The notes: generated by a model from the letters alone, not told the origin. A stretch of 17,219 nucleotides of DNA from Kiritimatiellia bacterium (GCA_016303225.1 JAEDMC010000044.1:1-17219), one strand, 5' to 3'. Shown: positions 1-9,452, counted from the first letter of the stretch. Program-made: numbers and translations.

Positions 1-29
1 GAAACCGAATTAACGTGGAAATACCTGCG

Positions 30-3000
30 TCAGCGACCTTCGGAGCTGGGATTCTCCTCGGAGAGCTTGAGGAAGTAGCGGCGGACGAGATCGCGGTATT
101 CGCGCGGGACGTCCTTGAGGTCGCGGGCTCCCAGCCCGTCTTTCGAAATGTCGCGGATCTTGAACCACCCGAGCCGCGCGAAGAGGTTCTTGAAGAAATC
201 AGGATTGTCCTTGCGCTGCAGCTCCTTCGCCAGCTTCTTCACCTCTTCGGACACGCCGCCTCCGCCGCCGCCCTTGTTCTCCTCGTCGCCCTTCTCCTTG
301 CCAGCACCCTGCTGGTTCTGGTTGGACGAGCTCTTCTTGCTCATCCCGAGCGCCGCCGCCTGCGCGCTGACTTCGCGGTCCATCGCGTCGGACGCCTCGA
401 CAGCAGCTTCGGAAGCGGCCTGAGCGTCGCCTGCCTCGGCGGGTTCGGACGACGGGGACGTTATCTGATCAGGACGATTAACGGCGGCTGCGCTGGCGAC
501 AGTCTTTTCGGCGGCGGCAAGCTTGTCCATGGCGCGGACGGCGCGGGCCTCGGACTGCGCCTCGCGCTCGGCGTCAATCGCGGCCTGCTGCGCGGCGACG
601 GCCACCGCACGCGTTTCGTTGTTCCAGTTCTGGACGGCCTTGGCGAGCGCCTCATCCGCCTTCTCCTGCGCGGCGTTCGCAGCCGAACGCGCGGCGACTT
701 CGTCTTCGCCGTCGACGGCATCAGTTGCGCGCGCCTGCGCCCGGGCGATTTCCTTCTGGAGGTTGGCCGCACGATTGCGGTCGTTGCGTTCAAGCGCTTC
801 CTTGGCGGACTGCTGGAGACCGAGAATGCGGTTTTCCAACGCCTCAGCTTCGGACGTTTCCGCGTCGACGGCATCCAGCGCGTCCTCGACATTCCTCAGT
901 TCCGCCGCCCGCTGGTCGTTGCCTTCCAGTTTGCTTTCCGAGAGCGCCGACGACACCGCGTCGCGCACGGCATCCAGCGCGGCGTCCGCCAGACGCGAAA
1001 CCTCCGGCTCGTCCTCCGAACCAATAGCCTCCTTCGCCTTCTGCACCGCCGCCTCGGCGGCCGTGCGCGCGGACTGCGTCCTCTGTCCGGCCATCTGAAT
1101 GAGTCCTTCCTTCAGCTGCTCGTCAAGCGCAGCGAGATCGTCCTCGGTCATCTCGCCCTTGCGCATTCCCTCACGGATCTTCAGCTCGTTCTTCAGCGCT
1201 TCGGTCGCAGCCTGCTGGGCCGCCGCCGCGAGATCGAACTTCTCCTTCGTCTGCGGCGCCTTGCGAGCGTTGCGTGCGGCCGTCGTCGCCATCTGCTGCA
1301 TCGCCTTGACCGCATCCGTCGCCTCGCCGCGCTCCAGACGGTCCTCGGCGGCGCGCTGCGCCTCCGCCGCCTGACGCTCCAAGTTCTGCGCCTCGCGGGC
1401 ACGGGCCTCCGCAGCATTCGTGTTTTTGGCGGCCCTGAACTTCGCTTCCTCGGCACGCTTCTGCGCGGCCTGCTTCATCGCCGTCACCGCGCGCTGCTGG
1501 TCGTTCGCCGCCGCCGCAAGTTCGCGGCTCTGCGCGTCGTTCTGACGGCCGGCGAGCTGGTCGGCCTCGGCAGCTTCCTTCTCCGCCTTGTCGAAGGCAT
1601 CCTCCGCCGCCTTCGCCGCGGCCTGCGTCGCACGGTCCAGCGCCTCAAGGTCGGCAGCCGTCTTCTCGCCGGCGGCCATCGCCTCGCGCAAAGCCTTTTC
1701 CTCTTGCAGCGCCTGCGCCGCCGCACGCTGCGCCGCCGCCGCACGCTCCGCGCGACCGACGTCATGCGGCGCCTTCTGCGATGCGGCGGCCGCCTTGTCC
1801 GCCACCTGCTGCATCGCCTTCGTGCCTTCCGTCGCGTCACCGCGCTTCAGCAGGTCCTCGACAGCCTTCTGCGCCTCGTTCGCCTCGTTCGCCGCCTTCG
1901 CGGCGGCCTTCGTCTTTTCGGCGAGGGCGGACTGATGCTTTTGATCAAGCGGCTTGTCGCCGCTTCTCCTTTTCTTCGCCACTTCGGCACGTGTCGCCGC
2001 CACCTCGTCCAGCGCCTGCTGCGCCTCGGCCTGTGCCTTCGCCGCAGTCGCGAGATCAGCGACCTTGTCGGCGGCCTGCGCCGCCGCCAGCTTCTGCTCA
2101 GCGGCAGCAGCCGCCTCACGGTTGGCACGGTCAAGCGCCGCGAGATCGTCCGCCGTCTTCTCGCCCTTCGCCATTGCCTCGCGCAGTTCGCGTTCCTTGT
2201 TCAGCGCCTCAGCCGCGGCCTGTTGCGCGGCCTGCGCGTTCTTGAGGGTGGGGAGGTTTGAAGTTTGAGGTTTGACGTTTGACGTTTGAGGCTGATCAGG
2301 CCGTTGGGCCGCGGATTTCGCGGCGGCTTCGGCGGCCTTCTCTGCGGCTTCCTGAAGGGCCTTCGTGCCTTCGGTCGCGCCGCCTTGCTTCAGATTGTTC
2401 TCGGCCGAACGCTGGGCGGACGCGGCATTCTGCGGCTTGCCCTTCGCAAGCTCTTCGGCGGCCTTCTTCTGATCGGCGGCCGCGGCGGCCAGCGCCTGAG
2501 CCTGTTTTTTCTTCTGGTCGTCCGTCAGTTTCGCCTGTTCCGCCTCACGCTTCTTCGCCGCCTCAGCGGCCTGAGCTTCAAGCTTCGCCTGATCCCGCTC
2601 GGCCTTGGCGGCGTCCAGCGCCGCCTGCTGCTTCGGCAGCTCGGCGCGCAGCTTCTGGTCAAGGTCTTCGAGCGCCTGGGCGTCGACCTTGTTCGTCGGA
2701 TTCGCCAGCGCCTCGCGAAGCGCCTGTTCGGCCTTCGTCGCCTCGGCGGCGGCACGCTGGAGCTCCTGCGATTGTTCGACTGTTCGATTGTTCGGATTGT
2801 TCGATTGCTGGGATTCCTTGGCAAGTTTCGTCGCTTCGGCGGCGAGGTCCTGCAGGGCCTTGACGGCGGGAAGCGACTCGGCGTTCTTCAGGTGCCGTTC
2901 GGCGGCCTGCTGAGATTGTGCTGCGGACGCGAGATTCGTTTGCGCGAGCGCCTCGGCGACACGCTGCTGGTCGGCCGCGGCCTGGGCGAGCTCCTGCGCC

Positions 3001-5294
3001 TGCAGGCCGAACTTTCGTTCCGCCGCGGCCTTCGCCGCGTCGGCCTCGCGCTTCATGCGTTCGCCCTCGGCCTTCTGCGCGTCCAGCTCCCGCTTCAGCG
3101 CGGCCATCTCGCGGGCGGCTGTCTCCATCTTGCGCTTAGCCTCGGAGAAGTCGGAGTCGGGGTTCTGCCGGGCGAGTTCGTCGGCCTTCTGCATCGCAGC
3201 CTCCTCGAGACGCTTCCACGCCTCGAGCTTCGCTGTGTCGAGGGGACGCTCCGACGTGATTTCCTCGGCGGCCTTCGCGAGCGCCTCCTGCCGTGCGGCG
3301 AGGTCCTTCGCCTTCTCGAAGGCGTCCACCTTCTTCGCGCGATCTTCGAGCTGCTTCGCAAAGTCGTCCACCTCCTGCCGCGCCTTCTCCATCTCCGGCA
3401 GGACGTCGTCCACGGCCTCCGCCCGCTCGTTGCGTTCGCGGAAGGATGCCTGTTCGATTGCCTCCAGGGCGGGCTTCAGCGTCTCTTCGAGCATCCGGTC
3501 GAGGGGACGCGTCAGCGGCGCAAACCGCTCGTCGGCGAGGAAGTCGTCACGCAGCTCCTCGATGCGCTTCTCGGCCTGGGTGAGCTCGTGCGCGAGACGC
3601 TCGCTCTGCTTCTCGGTGTTCTCGGAAACCTTCTGCTCGCGGCGCAGCGTGTCCCGCACCTGACGCGCCAGGTTCTGCGCATCGTTCAGGCGCTTGCGCG
3701 CCTCGTCGAGGTCGCGCTGCGCCTGGGTGACCTCGCTCTTCAGCTCCTGCAGCTCCCAGGATGCCTCGTTGGCCGCGAACTGGACCGTAAACGGCATCGA
3801 CGTCGCCGAGTGGGGTCCGCCAAGCTCGGCCGGGCAGGCGTCGGAGACGACCACGTCAAAGCGAATGTTCTTCGCGAAGATGAGGTCGTAAAGCGAAAGG
3901 TCGACTTCAGCCATCGTTCTGACGAACGCAGGGTTTAGGGTTGAGGGGTTAGGGGTCAGGGGAATTTTCGAGCCGAAGTGACGGGTCCAGGGTTCGCCGT
4001 CGATCGAGACGCGGAAGTAGGCCTCCGCGAGACCGATGTCATCGTTCGCCGTGATCTCGACGGGAATCTTCGCGTGCGGCGGCAGGCGCAGCGTGCCGGT
4101 CGGCTTCTCAATCACCACGGCGGGAGGCTGGTCGATGAAGCTCGCGAGCGGATGGCTCCCCTTCTCGGCGCGGAAGCCGTCCCGGTTGACGAGATCCAGC
4201 GACCAGTTGACGGTCTTGTTCGAGACCATCACGTGCTCAAAGACCTCCTCGTTGCCGATCTTGAAGTCGGCGATTGTGTCCGGATCCGAGACGCGCAGGT
4301 CAAAGTTCACGCGCGAACCCTCGATCGCCCCGATCGCGCCGACGTCGCCGTTGGAGACGACGAGCGGCTGCAGTCCGGTGTAGTCGGGATACGTCACCTT
4401 CGCGAGGAAGAGGTCGTACTTCGGCATCATCGAGACGCGCATATGGTAGTAGCGCGTGACGGCCGGACCCGCGTTCACGCGATAGCGCCATTCGCGCTCG
4501 TTCGGGTCGGCGGTCGTCTCGTAGACGCCGTTCGGCATCGCCTCGACGGTCTCCGCGCTCCAGCCGAGGGACGTCTTGCGGGAGATGCGGATGAAGAAAG
4601 GTGAAGTCGAAGACGAAAGGCGAACGGCGGAATCTTCGTTTCCCTTTGCTTCGATCTTGATGACCGTGCCGGAGAGGGCGACGACGTCGCCGGGCTTCAC
4701 GACGATGTCGTTCGCGAAGAGATTGCCGATGTCCACCCACGGCGCGACGGCGCGGACGAAGAGACGTCCGACCAGCTGCGGCGAGACCGCGATGCCGACG
4801 ACGAGCGTCAGGGCGAGCGCCGCGAAGACGGCGAGCCGGCGGAGCGCGGCCTTCGCCGAGAAATCGTGCGCGAGGTCGACCGAGCCGAGGTCCTGCTCGG
4901 CGAGTTCGCCCACCTTGCCGAACAGCGCGGCGGAAAAGCCGGCCTTGTTCGGATCGGACGCGGACAGTTCGACCAGCGTCGAGAAGCGTTCCTCGAACTC
5001 GGGATGACGTGCGTCGATGAGCCGGGCCATGCGCCCGAAGTCCAGCCGGCGACAGAGCGGAATCACCAGCACGAACACGGACGTCAGAAGCGCGAGCAGC
5101 AACGCGCCAGCGGACATCGCATAGCGGATGCGATCATCGAAGATGACGATGCGCGAATCGACGACCATCACCGCCGCAATCGCCAAGAGCCACACGACGC
5201 CGACGACGGAAAGTCCGCGAATGAGATACAGTCGCCGCACGCGGGCGATCGCACGTTCCAGAAGCTTGCCGACGCTAAACGGTATCGACATCAT
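30..5294 (-). CDS. Giant membrane-anchored coiled-coil protein, DUF4175-like, last gene of the moxR/VWA cluster
   Basis: The product is 1754 residues if translation starts at the ATG at 5294. An upstream ATG at 5375 would add 27 residues lying inside the preceding gene. I chose 5294 because a GGAGG (5303-5307) sits 8 nt upstream and the ATG overlaps the upstream stop by 4 bp (ATGA). Three hydrophobic segments are seen at about residues 28-45, 59-80 and 152-172, followed by a beta-rich, Ig-like region to about residue 500. A very long Ala/Glu/Lys/Gln coiled coil runs from about 507 to 1610, then a Gly-rich linker and a conserved-looking C-terminus with the motif VPREYRDLVRRYF. The coiled coil holds four diverged internal repeats of about 170 residues, each with a motif like RGxATxxxKAMQ followed by LREAMxxGEKTxxDLxALD. 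Similar large membrane proteins accompany moxR/DUF58/BatA clusters in PVC bacteria and alphaproteobacteria (DUF4175). Their biochemical role is not established. The C-terminal bulk is probably periplasmic (inference). Three short tandem arrays lie in frame inside the gene. Confidence 0.88.
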   Translation of the reverse strand: MMSIPFSVGKLLERAIARVRRLYLIRGLSVVGVVWLLAIAAVMVVDSRIVIFDDRIRYAMSAGALLLALLTSVFVLVIPLCRRLDFGRMARLIDARHPEFEERFSTLVELSASDPNKAGFSAALFGKVGELAEQDLGSVDLAHDFSAKAALRRLAVFAALALTLVVGIAVSPQLVGRLFVRAVAPWVDIGNLFANDIVVKPGDVVALSGTVIKIEAKGNEDSAVRLSSSTSPFFIRISRKTSLGWSAETVEAMPNGVYETTADPNEREWRYRVNAGPAVTRYYHMRVSMMPKYDLFLAKVTYPDYTGLQPLVVSNGDVGAIGAIEGSRVNFDLRVSDPDTIADFKIGNEEVFEHVMVSNKTVNWSLDLVNRDGFRAEKGSHPLASFIDQPPAVVIEKPTGTLRLPPHAKIPVEITANDDIGLAEAYFRVSIDGEPWTRHFGSKIPLTPNPSTLNPAFVRTMAEVDLSLYDLIFAKNIRFDVVVSDACPAELGGPHSATSMPFTVQFAANEASWELQELKSEVTQAQRDLDEARKRLNDAQNLARQVRDTLRREQKVSENTEKQSERLAHELTQAEKRIEELRDDFLADERFAPLTRPLDRMLEETLKPALEAIEQASFRERNERAEAVDDVLPEMEKARQEVDDFAKQLEDRAKKVDAFEKAKDLAARQEALAKAAEEITSERPLDTAKLEAWKRLEEAAMQKADELARQNPDSDFSEAKRKMETAAREMAALKRELDAQKAEGERMKREADAAKAAAERKFGLQAQELAQAAADQQRVAEALAQTNLASAAQSQQAAERHLKNAESLPAVKALQDLAAEATKLAKESQQSNNPNNRTVEQSQELQRAAAEATKAEQALREALANPTNKVDAQALEDLDQKLRAELPKQQAALDAAKAERDQAKLEAQAAEAAKKREAEQAKLTDDQKKKQAQALAAAAADQKKAAEELAKGKPQNAASAQRSAENNLKQGGATEGTKALQEAAEKAAEAAAKSAAQRPDQPQTSNVKPQTSNLPTLKNAQAAQQAAAEALNKERELREAMAKGEKTADDLAALDRANREAAAAAEQKLAAAQAADKVADLATAAKAQAEAQQALDEVAATRAEVAKKRRSGDKPLDQKHQSALAEKTKAAAKAANEANEAQKAVEDLLKRGDATEGTKAMQQVADKAAAASQKAPHDVGRAERAAAAQRAAAQALQEEKALREAMAAGEKTAADLEALDRATQAAAKAAEDAFDKAEKEAAEADQLAGRQNDAQSRELAAAANDQQRAVTAMKQAAQKRAEEAKFRAAKNTNAAEARAREAQNLERQAAEAQRAAEDRLERGEATDAVKAMQQMATTAARNARKAPQTKEKFDLAAAAQQAATEALKNELKIREGMRKGEMTEDDLAALDEQLKEGLIQMAGQRTQSARTAAEAAVQKAKEAIGSEDEPEVSRLADAALDAVRDAVSSALSESKLEGNDQRAAELRNVEDALDAVDAETSEAEALENRILGLQQSAKEALERNDRNRAANLQKEIARAQARATDAVDGEDEVAARSAANAAQEKADEALAKAVQNWNNETRAVAVAAQQAAIDAEREAQSEARAVRAMDKLAAAEKTVASAAAVNRPDQITSPSSEPAEAGDAQAASEAAVEASDAMDREVSAQAAALGMSKKSSSNQNQQGAGKEKGDEENKGGGGGGVSEEVKKLAKELQRKDNPDFFKNLFARLGWFKIRDISKDGLGARDLKDVPREYRDLVRRYFLKLSEENPSSEGR
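2255..2289. repeat. Heptamer array NGTTTGA x5, in frame inside the coiled-coil gene
   Basis: Five tandem 7-bp units (GGTTTGA, AGTTTGA, GGTTTGA, CGTTTGA, CGTTTGA on the plus strand) encode residues about 1002-1014 (core PQTSNVKPQTSN). The coding strand (TCAAACG) has no stop in any frame, while the other strand does. It falls in the linker of internal repeat unit two of the coiled coil. Confidence 0.9.
2769..2809. repeat. Octamer array CGATTGTT x5, in frame inside the coiled-coil gene
   Basis: Five units (CGATTGTT, CGACTGTT, CGATTGTT, CGGATTGTT, CGATTGCT) encode residues about 829-842 (SNNPNNRTVEQS). The unit equals the TTCGATTG repeat of the rpsT–pgk gap. It lies in the corresponding linker of internal repeat unit one. 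Confidence 0.88.
3931..3964. repeat. Heptamer array GGGGTTA-type x4-5, in frame inside the coiled-coil gene
   Basis: Units GGGTTTA, GGGTTGA, GGGGTTA, GGGGTCA and a partial GGGGAA encode residues about 444-455 (core PLTPNPSTLNPAF) in the Ig-like region. A perfect repeat would put a TAA stop in frame. The actual unit carries TCA there. Confidence 0.85.
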
Positions 5295-8200
5295 ATGAGG
5301 CCCCTCCGCTTGCGCAGGATCCAGACGAGTATGAGCGCCACAGCCATGACGATGAAGCCGAGCGGATGATCCCAAATGTGGTTTTCGACATGGTCCACCA
5401 CTTCGCTTCGGCCAGAGCCGAAGTCAGTTGGTAGTTGGTAGTTGGCAGATGGTAGTCGGTTGGTGGTAGTTGGTAGATGGTTGGTGGTAGACGTAAACCG
5501 GTTCGTCGTCGACGAGGCAAAGGTAAAGGTGACGTTGGTCGCGTCGTAGAGCATCACGACCGAGCCGGAAGTGAACTTGGCCATCTCGTCCGCAACCGTG
5601 CGGTCACTCGACTGGTGGGTGTATTCGACCGGCGCGAAGGAGCTCTTCACGGCGAAGGAGGTCACGAACGGCTTGGGCCACTTGTCCCCGAGCTTCGCCT
5701 GCGCATCCTTGCAGGTCGCCTCGACATGGTAGTCGCCGAGGACGGACGTCTCCTCGTAGACGCCCTCGTAGCTGCCGTTGGCCTGATTGCGGCTCAGGAG
5801 CGCCAGCTCGCGCTTCTCGCCGTTCGGGTTGGTGATGGTGCAGGTCACCTTCAGGTCGTCCATCGGCAGGCTGTCGGCGTCAGAAAGGCGCACGCAGATC
5901 TTCACCGGCTCGCCCGGCGCGTAATGGAGACGCTCGGTGCCGATGCGCGCGAACGCGTTGCCGTCGCGCAGCTTGACGCCCGAACCCCACGCGAGCATGT
6001 TGCCCCAGAACTTGTGGTGATAGGTGTCGCCGATGCGGTAGCGGAAGCGCCACGTCTCGTCGCTCGCGAGGAAGACGACCTTGCCGCGGCCGCGGTGCTG
6101 CACGACGAGGAGCGGGGCCTTGAGGGCACTCGAGTCGCTCGCGAAGGCGAGGGTCTCTGCGCCCGGCTTCAGCGTGAGGCCGTCCAGCCGGCGGTTCCAC
6201 TCGCAGCCAGACTCCCAGATGCGGACATTCTCCGCGTCGCTTGAGGAGAGGGACATGATCTCGTGCGCGTAGCCCGCGCCGGTCACCGAGAAGCCGAAGC
6301 GGCCCTGATGCCAGGTGGCGGCGACGCGTCCCTCGGCGTTCGTGAGCGAAACGGGCAGGAGCTCGGCGAGCGGTCCCTTCGCGTAGGCGAGCGGCATATA
6401 CTTGCCGCCGGCGATGAACACGACCATTGCGCCGCGCTCCTCGATGCAGGAGCGGATGTCCGCGACTTCCTCGTCCAGAATCAGCTCGGGGTCGAGGTCG
6501 CCGAAGATCATCACGTCGAACTTGCGCCACGAGTCGCGTCCGGACGGCAGGCAGCCCGCCTCGGCGTCACCGAACTTGCGCGTCGCGTCCGCAGCCGCGA
6601 GCTGCACCTTCTGTTCGCCCGCAAGACGGTCCGGCTCGGTCAGGACGTACTGCAGGTGGACGGACTTGTCGCGTCCGTAGAAGAGGTTGCGCAGGTACCG
6701 GAACTCCCAGCGCGGACGCCGGTCGGCGATCAGCACGTTCGTGCGGTCATCCGAGACGGCGACATCGAACGGCCACACGTCGTTCTCCTTCTCGAAGTCG
6801 CGGTCGGGCGACTCGACGACGACGCGGTAGTGGAACGTGCCCTTCTCCTTCGGCTCGTCGGAGAAGCGGAAGTCCTTCGTCCACTCGTCGGAATCGATCT
6901 CGAGGTCCTTGTGGTCAAGCTCCTTGTCGCCCAGCAGGAAGCGGACGACCGTCTTCGTGCCCTTGAGCTTCTCGGCCCGCAATGTGACGAGCGCGTGCAC
7001 CTTCTCGCCGAGGAAGAGGCTCTCGGGCGCCCAGACTTCCTGAATGGCGAGGTCGGGACGGTTGGTGACGTTGCCGACGATGACGGACGAGATCTTCGCG
7101 CCCTGGCGGGCGAAGAGCCGCGAGACAGCCTCAACGTCTGCGCCGGCCGTGGGCCGTCCGTCGGTCACGAACACCGCGCCCGCGAGCTCTTCGGACGGAA
7201 TCCGCGCGCGGACCTCCTCCAACGCGGCGGCGAAGTCGGTGACCTCGTCGCCGAAGGAGAAGCTCTCGATGTCGTACTTGCCCGAGAGGGCCGTCTCCAG
7301 CCGGGCCGCAGCGTTAGTCGCGACATCCAGCCGCGTGAAGGTGTTCGTCGAGCCGTCCTCGTTGCGTCCGTGGCGCCGCATCGACAGCGAGTGGTCGACC
7401 AAAAGAGCGACCTTGCGGGAGACCTTGCGCGTACGGTCGTGCACCCAGATGACGTGCGCAAGCATCCAGAGGAGCGCGAGCACCGCGAGAATGCGCAAGA
7501 CGAGGCAGGCAACGGAGCGGCGCGGACGCTGTCCCTCGCCGGCACGGGAGTTGTCGATGTAGCGGCAGAGGAGCACCTCGATCAACATCAGGAGTAGGAC
7601 GATGATCGCGAGCGGACGCCAGATCTCGACGCCGAAGCCACGGCCCATCACGGCGGCCGAGACGTCGTCCTTCAGCCGCGCAAACGAGAGGTCGACGCGT
7701 GTCATCAGGTCATCTGTCTCATTGGCCGTGAGCGGCGCGACGTCGCCCTCGCGGGCATTCCAGGCGAGGGCCATCGTGTCGGCGACGCTCCGACGGGCCG
7801 AAAGCGAATAGACGACGTCATGCGCGAACGGCACGAAGGTCGGACGCGCCGGGAGGCTCGTCCACTCCAGGTCGAGTGGCATCGCGAGCATGCCGATCCG
7901 CCCGCGGCCGAACGCGCCGGTTACCACGGCGGGCTCGCCGTCGCTCATGCGCGAGACGACGGAGGCGCGGTTGGTGTCCATCCCCTTCTCGTCAAAGAGC
8001 ATCCGCCCCGCGATCGATGCGCCCTCGAAGAGCGGCGGCTTCGTGTCCTCGGCGGACTTCACGAAGTTCGTCCACGCCGCCGGCATGACGGCCTGGGACT
8101 TCCAGGTCCAGTTCGTGTAGAAGCCGGCGGACGCCGCACGCTCGCCGGGCACGGCGAGCAGGCCGCCGCCTTCGGAGGTCCAGCGCGCGAGGTTGTCCGC

Positions 8201-9445
8201 GGCCTTCTCGGAAAGGAAAGGGACGTCACAGAGGATCGTGACTGCGACGTCCGAAAGGGTGTTGGTGGTCTCGAGCTCGGCCGGACGGATGCTCACCGGC
8301 TTCACCAGGAAAGTCGTCTTGTCGTCCTTCATCTCGGGACGCAGCGCGGCCTCGACGTAGGCGGTCGGACGCTCGAAGCCGGTCGAGCCGGGGCGGCCGT
8401 TCACGAGCAACACCTTGAGCTCGTCAATGACCTGGACGGGATTCGTGACCACGTTGTCGGAGAGGATGTCGTCCTCGCCCGCGAGAGCCGTGATGACGGT
8501 GTGCGGGCCGTTGTTCGTGAAGGAGCAGGTGAACGGAATCGTCCGCGACAGGCCCGGCAGGACCTGCCCGACCGGCTGCGAGGCGAGGCGCCTGTCGTCC
8601 ACCGTAAGCGACAGCTCGCCCGGCGAGAACGGCGTGGAGCCGGAGTTGACGACGGTGACGGAGAAGGTGACGGGACGGTCCGTGCCGAAGATCTGCCGCG
8701 ACGGGATGACGGACGCGATCGCGGCGTTCTTGACGCCCTCGGGACGCTCCAGCGTGCGCCACACGACGGGCGGACGGCGGTGGAAGTTCGAGAACACCTT
8801 CTCGACGCGGCGCCAGGCGTTGACGTCGTCCGCCCGCCAGCCGTAGGCCTGACCGTCACCGAAGAGAATGACTTCCTTGTCCACATGACTACCGCCGGAC
8901 AGGACCTCGCCCGCGGCCTCGAGCGCGCGCGGAACGTCCATCGTCTCGTTGCCGGCCTTGACGTCTTCGAGCAGCTTCAGGATCTCGCGCTTCGCGCTGA
9001 ACGGCGTCGCCGTGCGGATCTCCGCGTCGCGTCCGCCGAGGACGAGCCCGAACGAAACGCCGTGCGGCGCGCGGTCGATGAGCTCGCGCGCCTCCTCGAC
9101 CGCCGCTTCGAAGGCCGTGGTGCCATCCTTCCGCTTGAGGTTCATCGAGCCGGAGGCGTCGAGTACGATGACGACGTCCTTCTCGCCGCCGCCGAAGAAG
9201 CCCATTTCGGGGAGGAACGGACGCGCAAAGGCGAGCGCCGCGAGCGCGAGGATCGCGGTACGGACCACCAGCAGGATGATCTCCTCGATGAGGATGCGCC
9301 GCCGCTTCTGGCGCATCGACTCGGCGAGAAACTGCCACGCGCCCCAGACGATCCGCCGCGCGGTGCGCTTGCGGAACATGTGCAGCAGAATCGGCGCGGC
9401 GGCGGCGATCAGCCCAAACAACATCAATGGAGCGAAAAACGGCAT
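5291..9445 (-). CDS. BatA-like / VWA–GATase-like fusion protein, membrane bound
   Basis: The product is 1384 residues. The N-terminal part looks like a BatA-domain protein: two hydrophobic segments (about 4-24 and 53-72), then a von Willebrand A domain with a complete MIDAS start DASGS at 96-100. Hydrophobic segments at about 611-627 and 646-668 separate this from a second half with another VWA domain (DxSxS at 684-688, DHSLS, and a VTDG strand further on). After it comes a glutamine-amidotransferase-like region of the kind found in large VWA proteins of planctomycetes and verrucomicrobia. A final TM lies at about 1361-1377. In related clusters these two halves are usually adjacent separate genes, so I read this as a gene fusion. 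The frame is open throughout, with no sign of a frameshift. Residues about 1320-1340, just before the last TM, are encoded by a heptamer array. The gene lacks a Shine-Dalgarno sequence and may have its own promoter. Likely function: an envelope component partnering the MoxR ATPase (inference). Confidence 0.9.
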   Translation of the reverse strand: MPFFAPLMLFGLIAAAAPILLHMFRKRTARRIVWGAWQFLAESMRQKRRRILIEEIILLVVRTAILALAALAFARPFLPEMGFFGGGEKDVVIVLDASGSMNLKRKDGTTAFEAAVEEARELIDRAPHGVSFGLVLGGRDAEIRTATPFSAKREILKLLEDVKAGNETMDVPRALEAAGEVLSGGSHVDKEVILFGDGQAYGWRADDVNAWRRVEKVFSNFHRRPPVVWRTLERPEGVKNAAIASVIPSRQIFGTDRPVTFSVTVVNSGSTPFSPGELSLTVDDRRLASQPVGQVLPGLSRTIPFTCSFTNNGPHTVITALAGEDDILSDNVVTNPVQVIDELKVLLVNGRPGSTGFERPTAYVEAALRPEMKDDKTTFLVKPVSIRPAELETTNTLSDVAVTILCDVPFLSEKAADNLARWTSEGGGLLAVPGERAASAGFYTNWTWKSQAVMPAAWTNFVKSAEDTKPPLFEGASIAGRMLFDEKGMDTNRASVVSRMSDGEPAVVTGAFGRGRIGMLAMPLDLEWTSLPARPTFVPFAHDVVYSLSARRSVADTMALAWNAREGDVAPLTANETDDLMTRVDLSFARLKDDVSAAVMGRGFGVEIWRPLAIIVLLLMLIEVLLCRYIDNSRAGEGQRPRRSVACLVLRILAVLALLWMLAHVIWVHDRTRKVSRKVALLVDHSLSMRRHGRNEDGSTNTFTRLDVATNAAARLETALSGKYDIESFSFGDEVTDFAAALEEVRARIPSEELAGAVFVTDGRPTAGADVEAVSRLFARQGAKISSVIVGNVTNRPDLAIQEVWAPESLFLGEKVHALVTLRAEKLKGTKTVVRFLLGDKELDHKDLEIDSDEWTKDFRFSDEPKEKGTFHYRVVVESPDRDFEKENDVWPFDVAVSDDRTNVLIADRRPRWEFRYLRNLFYGRDKSVHLQYVLTEPDRLAGEQKVQLAAADATRKFGDAEAGCLPSGRDSWRKFDVMIFGDLDPELILDEEVADIRSCIEERGAMVVFIAGGKYMPLAYAKGPLAELLPVSLTNAEGRVAATWHQGRFGFSVTGAGYAHEIMSLSSSDAENVRIWESGCEWNRRLDGLTLKPGAETLAFASDSSALKAPLLVVQHRGRGKVVFLASDETWRFRYRIGDTYHHKFWGNMLAWGSGVKLRDGNAFARIGTERLHYAPGEPVKICVRLSDADSLPMDDLKVTCTITNPNGEKRELALLSRNQANGSYEGVYEETSVLGDYHVEATCKDAQAKLGDKWPKPFVTSFAVKSSFAPVEYTHQSSDRTVADEMAKFTSGSVVMLYDATNVTFTFASSTTNRFTSTTNHLPTTTNRLPSANYQLPTDFGSGRSEVVDHVENHIWDHPLGFIVMAVALILVWILRKRRGLI
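5426..5488. repeat. Heptamer array AGTTGGT x9, in frame inside the BatA-fusion gene
   Basis: Nine consecutive 7-bp units occur: AGTTGGT x2, AGTTGGC, AGATGGT, AGTCGGT, TGGTGGT, AGTTGGT, AGATGGT, TGGTGGT. They encode residues about 1320-1340, a 7-residue periodic stretch (NHLPTTT, NRLPSAN, YQLPTDF), just before the last TM helix. The coding strand is stop-free in all frames. Confidence 0.92.
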
Positions 9446-9452
9446 TCTAGTC

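Noticed and set aside
15..2261. Long plus-strand open frame of 748 codons, and a 550-codon one at 2286-3938
   Set aside because: Both are antisense to the Ala/Glu/Lys-rich coiled-coil gene. The composition is Leu/Arg-rich with no recognisable domain, and the GC-rich repetitive coding strand explains the open frame.
3931..3964. Telomere-like TTTAGGG/GGGGTTA repeats
   Set aside because: The array is internal to a bacterial gene, degenerate, and only one of several unrelated 7-mer arrays, so the resemblance is chance.
5295..5375. Upstream ATG extending the coiled-coil protein by 27 residues
   Set aside because: It lies within the VWA-fusion gene, whereas the ATG at 5294 has GGAGG 8 nt upstream and the ATGA overlap typical of coupled genes.
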